Assembly (NCBI GenBank): GCA_027858615.1
Contig: JAQICJ010000047.1
Coordinates: forward strand, 1-33,380
Source of the DNA: Deltaproteobacteria bacterium
GTDB taxonomy: Bacteria > Myxococcota_A > Polyangia > HGW-17
Length of the DNA stretch: 33,380 bases
Direction: 5' to 3'
Positions 19,783 to 27,827 of the stretch are shown here, piece after piece. A program made the position numbers and the translations under genes. Position 1 is the stretch's first letter, and each line of letters starts with the position of its first letter. The notes beneath the pieces were generated by a model, which saw only the letters and a list, made by a program, of their open reading frames with translations, ran no database searches and was not told where the DNA came from.

Positions 19783-20193
19783 ATGATTTTAGGAGTTGGA
19801 ACGGATTTAGCCATGGTTGATTTATTCAGGAAAGAATGGACAAAAGAATCCAGCTCTTTTCTGTATGACATTTTTACCGACAAAGAACTCGAACTTGTCG
19901 ACGCAGGAAATGTTCCTGCACCCCAGAGACTAGCCGCCAGATTTGCAGCCAAAGAAGCTTTTATCAAAGGTTGTGGAGCGTTTCTCAACTCCACTTTCCC
20001 GATAAAGATGAAAGAAATTGAAATTATCAACAAATCTTCAGGTATGCCCGTCATCAACTTGCACGGTCATACTCGTAAATTATTGTCCACTGCAGGAGCC
20101 GGGAAAATTTTTGTTTCCCTCTCTCATGAAAATATTTATGCCAGTGCTGTTGTAATTATTACTGATCAGATAATTTCCCCCGAGGAAAAATAA
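19783..20193 (+). CDS. acpS: Holo-ACP synthase (AcpS-type 4'-phosphopantetheinyl transferase)
   Basis: 136 aa. MILGVGTDLAMVDLF, RLAARFAAKEAFIKGCG, VSLSHENIYASAVVII match AcpS. Starts 2 nt after the FAS stop. Confidence 0.93.
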   Translation: MILGVGTDLAMVDLFRKEWTKESSSFLYDIFTDKELELVDAGNVPAPQRLAARFAAKEAFIKGCGAFLNSTFPIKMKEIEIINKSSGMPVINLHGHTRKLLSTAGAGKIFVSLSHENIYASAVVIITDQIISPEEK

Positions 20194-23100
20194 TGAAAAA
20201 TACATCCAAAATAGCAATTATGAAAACAGATAGCAAAATAGCAATTTTTAATCGAGGTGAAGCTGCTTTGAGGTTCATAAGGGGAGTCAAGGAATTTAAT
20301 CTTCGCTACAAGCATGAACTCAAAACTCTGGTCATTCTTTCGGAGGATGACAGAGCAAGTTTAATTGAACGCAGTGCCGATGATATTGTCAGATTGAAAA
20401 AAAATAATGTCTATCAGGTTGATAAAGAATTGTTCGAGATTATGAAAAAATACAATTGTGATGCTCTCTGGCCTGGTTGGGGATTTGCAAGTGAGAATGC
20501 GGAATTGCCTCTGCAGCTTGAAAAAAATGGCATGGTCTTTATCGGCCCCGGAGCGGATGCAATTAAACTTCTTGGAGATAAAATAGAAGCCAAAAAGGCA
20601 GCAGAGAAATGCAAGATCAGAGTGATCCCCTGGGAAATGGCCACCGGCACAAAGGAGATTAAAAAAAAGGCAAATAAAATCGGTTATCCTCTTATCCTCA
20701 AAGCTTCTGATGGTGGTGGCGGAAGAGGAATAAGAATAGTTCATTCTGCAAAACAGGTTGAGGAAGCTGTAGCCCAGATAGGAAGAGAATCCGGAGGAAA
20801 GATATTCCTGGAAAAATTTATGGATGAAGTCAAACACATAGAAGTACAAATTGTGTCTGACAATTACGGGTCAGTGGAAGTTTACGGCTTGAGAGATTGC
20901 TCTTTGCAACGACGACGCCAGAAGGTAATAGAAGAATCACCTCCCCCCTTCATCACTGAAAAAGAAGTTGAAAAATTAGGGAACTGGTCCAAGAAATTGG
21001 CAAAATCTGTGGGCTACAAAAATGCCGGCACCGTAGAATTTCTCTATTCTGCTCCCAATGATTTTTATTTTCTGGAAATGAATCCACGCTTGCAGGTAGA
21101 ACACGGAATTACTGAAGAAACACACGGAATCGATCTGGTTCATATGCAATTGATGGCAGCCATGGGTAAAAAATTGGCAAAATCAAAAAACAGCAATGGT
21201 AAAGTTTCTATTGAAGCAAGAATATACGCAGAAGATCCATCTTCCAATTTTATTCCCGCTCCAGGAAAAATAAAAAGACTTTATTTTGGTACAGGACCGG
21301 GAATCAGAATAGATCAGGGGGTTATGGAAGGAGATGAAATTTCTTCAAGATTCGATCCCATGATTGCAAAAATCATAGCATCCGGATATTCCAGAAATGA
21401 GGCACTGGGTCGTTTATATCGTGTTCTAGATGAAAGTGAAATATTGATTGAAAATGGAACAACTAATATTCCTTTTTTGAAATTCTTGATCAAGCAGGAA
21501 GAAGTACAGAAAGGCGATTATAAAATCAATGATATCGATAATCATATTTTGAAAAGATATCTTGATATACCAGAAAGTCTGGTTGAACCAAGCTTGATTG
21601 CAGCAGCCATTTTGGAACACCGTAAAAGAGAAGCTGAAAAAGTATATAATTTTAATGTTCGTCCACTTCTAGCGGGCAGCACCAATAAGGTTCAACCTAT
21701 AAATCTCACCTCAATCAAAGGAGAAGCATCTCTCAAAGTCAACAGGATAAATTTCAACAATTATCTGATTAAATCATCAGATTCCGGTTTTATAAATGTA
21801 GATTGGATCTGTGAGGGAATAAACAGAGCCAAAGTTGTTTTTAATGGACATACTTTTAAATTAAAATTTCTGACCAGAGCTGGGGAATGGCGTATTTTTC
21901 TGGATAGTTACTCTATCATTTACAAGTTGAAGGATAAGGGAATTATCAAAGCCCCCTCCCCTGCTATTGTTTCTTTTGTTCATGTCAAAGAGGATGATAT
22001 TGTAAAAAAAGGTGACAGTATAGTTACCCTTGAAGCTATGAAGATGGAAATAGAAATCAAAGCCAAGGAAAGCGGCATAATTCAGAGAGTAGAAGTAAGA
22101 CAGGGGTCACAGGTTTTTGCTGGTGGTATTCTGGCAAGATTTCGAAGTAATGATGAAATAAATCTGAAGAATATTAACATCTTGTCACGTAAAGATTATC
22201 CTACTCCATCAGAAGCTCTGGACATTATTAATTCTGTTTTTACAGGTTTTGAGGCCGGGGAAAATGAATTGGAAATGGCTCTCAAGAGCCTTGCGGATTT
22301 TGATGAAGAAGGAATTGATGATCTTTTACCGAAAGTTTATCATCTAATCCGGCAAGCTGCTTTGATTATAAAACTAACCAGCCCCATCAGAAAATTCAGA
22401 GTTACTAATCGTGTTCAGAAAAATGCCAGTGGCAAGGCTTTATTGGCTCTTTTGATCCGTCGCCCATCAGTCATTTTTCACAATTTACCGGAAAATTTTC
22501 TGAAACTGTTTCAGGAAATCCTTCTACAACACGGAATCAAAAAACCTGTTCCTGGAAAAGAATTGAATTATTCTCTGTTTTTGCTGAGAAGAGTTCTGAA
22601 TCAATCCAGACTTCTTCATCGAGCTATTACCGATCTATTGGCCTTCTTGAATGGGATAAAATACAGGATTAACTCCTCCCCTATACAACTGGAAAATGAT
22701 TTGTTGCAATTATCCGATGATGTTACCGGCAATTACAGACAGACAGATCTGGCAGAAAATATTCGTGCATATCTTTTTGAGAAACCGATTGTTGAAGAAT
22801 ACAAAAAGAATATCAGAAATTTGATCAAGGCTTATCTGGATAAAAACAAAGACAGACAAGAATTAAAAGAAAACATCAGAGGAGCTGATATTGAAGAGCT
22901 TGCTTATCTGATATCAAAACAGTCTAAACCTAAAGGACAAGCCGCTCTTCTGGATATTTTATCATGGTATTTCTGGGGAGAATATATAACTTCATCAAAA
23001 CAACTGAATATTAAAAGAAAAAAAGTGATAAGAATTAAATTAAACTATTTGTCCAGAGGAGAAAATAAAAAAACAGGACAGACCAGGATTTTTACAATCA

Positions 23101-25595
23101 CAAGCAGTAAAGCGCTCGCTGAAGATCTTGAAAAAATTGGCAGAGATGCAGATTCAAATTCAGATGCTCTTGAGATGATAATAAATGAGAACTGGAATGA
23201 AAAAATGGAACTCAGAAAAATTCTTTCTGAATCAGGAGTTCAGTTCAAGGAAATAAATTTCGTTTTTATTCCAGATAACCTGGTTAAAACCTTCCGCTCT
23301 CCCATTGGAAATGCTTATGTAGAAACAGATAATCTTTGCGGACTACATCCAGCCTCAGCTATCAGATTGGAGTTGTGGCGCTTCAGTTCATTCAAAATGG
23401 AGCGGGTAGAACACAGATCAAGATTGTATTTGTTCAGACTGCAAGCGGAAAACAAGCCAAAAGATAAAAGATTGCTGGTAATGTCCGAAGTTTTTGATCC
23501 AATTATTGAAAAGGATGAAGATGGCATGGTGCAAATGCCAAATGTTGACATGGCTTTCAAGAATGCTTGTCAGATGTTGAGGAAATCCATAACTTTCAAG
23601 GATGAAAGAAAGAAATATCCGTGGAATCATATGATTTTGGCCATAAATCCGATGCCGTCTGATCTGAAATCAGAGGATATGAAAAGGATTTCTGGTTCTC
23701 TAATACCCTATGGTGCCCGGCTTGGAATAGATCAAGTATTGATTTATACCGATATTTATAAAAAAGATGAAAAATTTTACTTACCCTGGCACATTAAAAT
23801 ACGAGGAAAATCTACTGAAGGACTATTTTTTAATCAAGGTGTAAGAGACATGGATCTCATTCGTCCTCTTGACGAAAACCTGGAACAGGAAATTAAAGCT
23901 CGTCGAAAAGGCGTAAACAGTCCAGATTCTATTCTCCGGATCATCTGTAAAGATCTTAAAGGTAATGACAAAGGAAGTTTTGAACAATGGGAAGTTGTTG
24001 TTGATCCTGCAACTGGTCGGCAACACTTGGCCAGAAAAGGCTGGCCTGACAATAAAAGTGAAGGAATTATTTTCGGAATTTTGAATTCTCCTACCCAGGC
24101 TGTTCCTCAAGGAGTGAAGAGAGTAGCCATAATCTCCAATCCGTTAAAAAGTATGGGATCCCTTTCCGAAGATGAATGCAGAAGAATAATTGCGGCGATT
24201 ACGCTGGCTCAACAGAAAGAGCTTTCGATTTACTGGCTGCCAGTCAGTGCCGGAGCTAAAATCGATTTTGAGTCTGGAACAGAAAATCTCGATTGGACTG
24301 CCAGGGTGTTAAGAAAAATTGTTGATTTTACAGAAGATGGCGGCATGATTGATATCTTGATCGGGGGAGTAAATGTCGGAGCTCAATCCTATTTTGATGC
24401 TGAAGCCACCATGCTTCATTCTACCAGAGGTTTTCTGGTTATGACTGAGAAAGGAAGCATGGTGCTTACAGGAAAAAGAGCACTTGATATCTCAGGTTCT
24501 GTTTCAGCGGAAGATAATCTGGGGATAGGAGGTGCTGAAAGGGTAATGTTCCCCAGTGGTCAGGCTCAGGCCATGGTCAAGGATTTGGCTGCTGGTCACA
24601 AACTTCTTCTTGAACATGCGGAATTATATTGGAAAAAAGAGGGAAATTCCGTCAAGATCGACAGTTCAGATAAAAAAACAAGAAATATCTGTGAAGCACC
24701 TTATCCGGTTGAACTTGGTCATGGGTTTTCTAAAATCAAAGCAATTTTCAGCGAAGAAAAAAATCCAGGAAGGAAAAAACCATTTTCTGTCAGACCGATA
24801 ATGGAAGCAGTTAAAGATAAAAACTCCACAAAAATTGAAAGATGGGGAGGAATTACCGATGGTGCCCAGGGAGTAATTAGTTGGGAAACTAGAATTGGCG
24901 GATTTCCGGCAGGATTTTTGGGAATAGAAGCAGTCCCTGTTTCCAGAATGGGGGTTATCCCTCCGGATGGTCCTGAGAATTGGAGTGCTTCCACTCTTTT
25001 CCCCAAAGGAGCATACAAAATTGCAAGGAGTCTCAATTCTTTTAGTGGGTCTTTACCTGCGATAATCTTTGCTAACCTGGCTGGATTCGACGGCTCACCG
25101 GAATCATTACGAAAATGGCAATTAATTCATGGAGCTCGTATCGGCAGAGCTTTAGTCAATTTTTCAGGTCCGGTTTTACTGGTTGTTCTTTCCCGATATC
25201 ATGGTGGAGCCTATGTCGTATTTTCTACTGCTTTGCAGGATTCTATGGAAGCAATCGCACTGGAAGGCAGTTATGCTTCGGTAATAGGTGGAAGCGCTGC
25301 TGCTTCGGTTGTTTTTAATTCTTCAATCAAAAGGAAGGTTGAGAAAATTCCTGAGATTGTCAGTTTACGCAAAAAAGTCGATAGTGCATCAGGTAAAAAA
25401 AGAATCCAACTGGAGGCTAAGCTTACTGAGATGTTAATTGAAAACAAAACTGAATTACGTCAGAAACTAGCTTCAAAGTTTGACAAGGTGCACTCAGTAG
25501 AAAGAGCGGCCCGGGTAGGCTCTCTGAAAGCAGTAATTAATCCAGCTGATTTAAGAGCATATATAATAGATTTTCTCGAAACAAAACTTGCTTAA
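20193..25595 (+). CDS. Single-chain multidomain acyl/acetyl-CoA carboxylase (BC-BCCP-central-CT)
   Basis: 1800 aa. BC: KIAIFNRGEAALRFIRG, LKASDGGGGRGIRIV, FLEMNPRLQVEHGITEETHGIDLVHMQL. BCCP: VTLEAMKMEIEIKAKESGIIQRVEV (biotinyl Lys617, codon 22041-22043). Central region: LHPASAIRLELWRFSSFKMERV. CT: RVAIISNP...VSAGAKIDFE...GGVNVGAQSYFDAEATMLHSTRGFLVMTEKGSMVLTGKRALD, and C-terminal GGITDGAQGVISWETRIGGFPAGFLGIEAVPV...IIFANLAGFDG...HGGAYVVFS. ATG overlaps the acpS stop (TAATG). Confidence 0.93.
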   Translation: MKNTSKIAIMKTDSKIAIFNRGEAALRFIRGVKEFNLRYKHELKTLVILSEDDRASLIERSADDIVRLKKNNVYQVDKELFEIMKKYNCDALWPGWGFASENAELPLQLEKNGMVFIGPGADAIKLLGDKIEAKKAAEKCKIRVIPWEMATGTKEIKKKANKIGYPLILKASDGGGGRGIRIVHSAKQVEEAVAQIGRESGGKIFLEKFMDEVKHIEVQIVSDNYGSVEVYGLRDCSLQRRRQKVIEESPPPFITEKEVEKLGNWSKKLAKSVGYKNAGTVEFLYSAPNDFYFLEMNPRLQVEHGITEETHGIDLVHMQLMAAMGKKLAKSKNSNGKVSIEARIYAEDPSSNFIPAPGKIKRLYFGTGPGIRIDQGVMEGDEISSRFDPMIAKIIASGYSRNEALGRLYRVLDESEILIENGTTNIPFLKFLIKQEEVQKGDYKINDIDNHILKRYLDIPESLVEPSLIAAAILEHRKREAEKVYNFNVRPLLAGSTNKVQPINLTSIKGEASLKVNRINFNNYLIKSSDSGFINVDWICEGINRAKVVFNGHTFKLKFLTRAGEWRIFLDSYSIIYKLKDKGIIKAPSPAIVSFVHVKEDDIVKKGDSIVTLEAMKMEIEIKAKESGIIQRVEVRQGSQVFAGGILARFRSNDEINLKNINILSRKDYPTPSEALDIINSVFTGFEAGENELEMALKSLADFDEEGIDDLLPKVYHLIRQAALIIKLTSPIRKFRVTNRVQKNASGKALLALLIRRPSVIFHNLPENFLKLFQEILLQHGIKKPVPGKELNYSLFLLRRVLNQSRLLHRAITDLLAFLNGIKYRINSSPIQLENDLLQLSDDVTGNYRQTDLAENIRAYLFEKPIVEEYKKNIRNLIKAYLDKNKDRQELKENIRGADIEELAYLISKQSKPKGQAALLDILSWYFWGEYITSSKQLNIKRKKVIRIKLNYLSRGENKKTGQTRIFTITSSKALAEDLEKIGRDADSNSDALEMIINENWNEKMELRKILSESGVQFKEINFVFIPDNLVKTFRSPIGNAYVETDNLCGLHPASAIRLELWRFSSFKMERVEHRSRLYLFRLQAENKPKDKRLLVMSEVFDPIIEKDEDGMVQMPNVDMAFKNACQMLRKSITFKDERKKYPWNHMILAINPMPSDLKSEDMKRISGSLIPYGARLGIDQVLIYTDIYKKDEKFYLPWHIKIRGKSTEGLFFNQGVRDMDLIRPLDENLEQEIKARRKGVNSPDSILRIICKDLKGNDKGSFEQWEVVVDPATGRQHLARKGWPDNKSEGIIFGILNSPTQAVPQGVKRVAIISNPLKSMGSLSEDECRRIIAAITLAQQKELSIYWLPVSAGAKIDFESGTENLDWTARVLRKIVDFTEDGGMIDILIGGVNVGAQSYFDAEATMLHSTRGFLVMTEKGSMVLTGKRALDISGSVSAEDNLGIGGAERVMFPSGQAQAMVKDLAAGHKLLLEHAELYWKKEGNSVKIDSSDKKTRNICEAPYPVELGHGFSKIKAIFSEEKNPGRKKPFSVRPIMEAVKDKNSTKIERWGGITDGAQGVISWETRIGGFPAGFLGIEAVPVSRMGVIPPDGPENWSASTLFPKGAYKIARSLNSFSGSLPAIIFANLAGFDGSPESLRKWQLIHGARIGRALVNFSGPVLLVVLSRYHGGAYVVFSTALQDSMEAIALEGSYASVIGGSAAASVVFNSSIKRKVEKIPEIVSLRKKVDSASGKKRIQLEAKLTEMLIENKTELRQKLASKFDKVHSVERAARVGSLKAVINPADLRAYIIDFLETKLA
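20207..20246. repeat. 27-bp-period direct repeat (CAAAATAGCAATT twice) at the ACC start
   Basis: CAAAATAGCAATT at 20207-20219 and 20234-20246. The 27-nt period is in frame and gives SKIAIMKTD-SKIAIFNRG. Confidence 0.75.
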
Positions 25596-25705
25596 TTTTT
25601 CCAATAAAGTAAAAAAGGGGGCTCAAGGGGCAAACAGCCTTGCAATACACAGGTTTCTGAAAAAACAGATTTTAATCTTTAATTTTTTTGAAATGAGAGA
25701 AAAAA

Positions 25706-27499
25706 ATGAAAATTCCAGGACTGAAAGACAGAAAATACAATTGTGGACAACTGAGAGGAGCAAATATTGGAGAAAGAGTAATACTCATGGGTTGGATAGA
25801 CAACCTGCGTGAATTGGGTGGAGCTCTTTTTCTGGATTTGAGGGATCGATATGGAATTACTCAGGTTGTCTTTTCAAAGGAAAAAGATGCAAACTTGCTG
25901 CAGAAAGTACAGCGCTTTTCCCGTGAGGATGTCATAGCTGTTGAAGGCACTGTTTTGTCGCGGCAAGGCAATGTTACCGATAAAATCAGTACCGGTGAAA
26001 TTGAGTTGGAAGCTCTAGATGTAAACCGTTTCAGTGAAAGCCAGACAACTCCCTTCCCCATTAAGGATGAAATCAGTTCAAATATTTCTACCAGGCTGAA
26101 ATATCGATATCTGGATTTGAGACGCAACCCTCTCCAAAATAAAATTATCAAAAGATCTCAAATCAGCCATTATTTGAGATCTTTCTTATTCAATAACAAT
26201 TTTCTTGAAATTGAAACTCCATTTATGGTCAAGAATACTCCAGGAGGGGCAAGAAATTTCATAGTTCCTTCCCGTCTCAATCCTGGAAAATTTTATTCTC
26301 TGGCAGAATCACCTCAAATTTACAAGCAGTTGTTGATGGTTTCCGGATTTGATCGTTATTACCAGATAGCAAAATGTTTCAGAGATGAAGATCCTCGCCA
26401 GGACAGGCAGATGGAATTCACTCAGATAGATCTGGAATTGAGCTTTGCCGACATGGACGACGTCATGGAATTTGTAGAAAAAATGTTCCTGGATCTTTGG
26501 AGTAAACTCAATCTTGAATTTGAAGAATCAGATTTCCCGCGAATGACCTGGCAGCAAGCTATGGACAAATATGGAACTGATAAACCCGATACCAGATTCG
26601 GTTTGGAACACTTCCTTCTCAATGATTTTTCCAGAAATTGCGGAGTGGGAATTCTTGAAAAATCGGTGAAAAGTGGAAATCTGGTCAAAGGAATAAAAGT
26701 CCCTGGTGGTTCTTCCAAATTTTCACGCAAAAACATCGATCAATTGACTTCTTTCGTAAAAAAAGAGGATATTGGTGGTGCTAAAGGATTGATCTGGTTA
26801 AAAGTCGAAGAAAACAAACTCAAGGGTTCTGTCAGCAAATTTATTTCTCAGGAAAAACAGACTGAATTGATTAATTTTTTCAAAGCTGAACCGGGAGATA
26901 TTATTTTCATAATTACCGACAAACCATCCAATACTCATAAAATAATGGATAATCTGCGCCGCAAATTGGCCAAAGACCTGGAACTAATCAATCCTGACAA
27001 ATATTCTTCTCTCTGGGTTACCTATTTCCCAATGTTCGAAAAAAATGAAGAAGGAGCCTGGACCTCATCTCATCATCCATTTACTCATCCTGCTGCTGAA
27101 GATATAGATCTCCTGGGAACAGAAAATCAGGGAGAAATTAAGTCTTTGGCTTATGATCTGGTGATTAATGGCAACGAAATTGGTGGAGGAAGCGTAAGGA
27201 TACATGATTCAGAATTACAATCAAAAGTTTTTGCTGCTCTTGGTATCTCACCTGAAAAACAGCAGGAACTGTTTGGCTTTTTGCTGGAAGCATTCAAATA
27301 TGGAGTGCCTCCACATGCAGGATTTGCCGGTGGTCTGGATAGATTGGCAATGGTAATCACCCAAGCTCAGTCTTTGAGAGATGTAATCGCTTTTCCCAAA
27401 ACTGTCACTGGAATAGAACCAATGTCAGGCGCCCCTTCTTTTGTTGAAAAAAGATATACAAAAGAATTGGGAATTGATATTAAACCTTCTTTGCAGTGA
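25706..27499 (+). CDS. aspS: Aspartyl-tRNA synthetase (bacterial type)
   Basis: 597 aa. GWIDNLRELGGALFLDLRDRYGITQVVF anticodon-binding OB fold; class II motifs RYRYLDLRR-like KYRYLDLRRNP, FLEIETPFM, PGGARNFIVPSR, ESPQIYKQLLMVSGFDRYYQIAKCFRDEDPRQDRQMEFTQID, bacterial GAD insert, PPHAGFAGGLDRLAM. Confidence 0.97.
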   Translation: MKIPGLKDRKYNCGQLRGANIGERVILMGWIDNLRELGGALFLDLRDRYGITQVVFSKEKDANLLQKVQRFSREDVIAVEGTVLSRQGNVTDKISTGEIELEALDVNRFSESQTTPFPIKDEISSNISTRLKYRYLDLRRNPLQNKIIKRSQISHYLRSFLFNNNFLEIETPFMVKNTPGGARNFIVPSRLNPGKFYSLAESPQIYKQLLMVSGFDRYYQIAKCFRDEDPRQDRQMEFTQIDLELSFADMDDVMEFVEKMFLDLWSKLNLEFEESDFPRMTWQQAMDKYGTDKPDTRFGLEHFLLNDFSRNCGVGILEKSVKSGNLVKGIKVPGGSSKFSRKNIDQLTSFVKKEDIGGAKGLIWLKVEENKLKGSVSKFISQEKQTELINFFKAEPGDIIFIITDKPSNTHKIMDNLRRKLAKDLELINPDKYSSLWVTYFPMFEKNEEGAWTSSHHPFTHPAAEDIDLLGTENQGEIKSLAYDLVINGNEIGGGSVRIHDSELQSKVFAALGISPEKQQELFGFLLEAFKYGVPPHAGFAGGLDRLAMVITQAQSLRDVIAFPKTVTGIEPMSGAPSFVEKRYTKELGIDIKPSLQ

Positions 27500-27554
27500 A
27501 GTTGATTTTCAGTTGGTTTATTGAATAATTGTTTTACTCATATAAGTTAACGGT

Positions 27555-27626
27555 TATAATGCACTTAAATTGTTTCTGATTTCTGAAATATATAATGCAC
27601 TTAAATTGTTTCTGATTTCTGAAATA
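27555..27626. repeat. Perfect tandem duplication of a 36-bp unit (TATAATGCACTTAAATTGTTTCTGATTTCTGAAATA x2)
   Basis: Unit 1 27555-27590 and unit 2 27591-27626 are identical and directly adjacent, in the aspS-kinase intergenic region. Each begins with TATAAT. Confidence 0.95.
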
Positions 27627-27827
27627 GATTTTGCCGGATTAGTTTGCTACTTTTTTTGTATCTGTCCGGTCAATTTATAAATAAATTATTTAAAAATTAT
27701 CCCTTTATTAAAGTGTTGAATAGTTATAAAATCTTGCACTTGAACAATGGATTGATATTTATCAGGTTAAAATATTCTGATTTCAAACACTTGAATATTC
27801 AACCTAAAGCTTTAACAGGAAAATATA

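Noticed and set aside
20361-20849. Minus-strand 162-aa ORF within the BC domain of ACC
   Set aside because: Shadow ORF opposite well-conserved biotin carboxylase sequence. Phe/Ile-rich translation without motifs.
20193-25595. ACC ORF as pyruvate carboxylase or urea carboxylase
   Set aside because: The C-terminal half carries acyl-CoA carboxyltransferase motifs (GGVNVGAQSYFDAEATMLHSTRG, IIFANLAGFDG), not a TIM-barrel pyruvate CT or allophanate-type domains.
27555-27626. 36-bp repeat as a CRISPR array
   Set aside because: The two copies abut with no spacer, and no cas genes are present.
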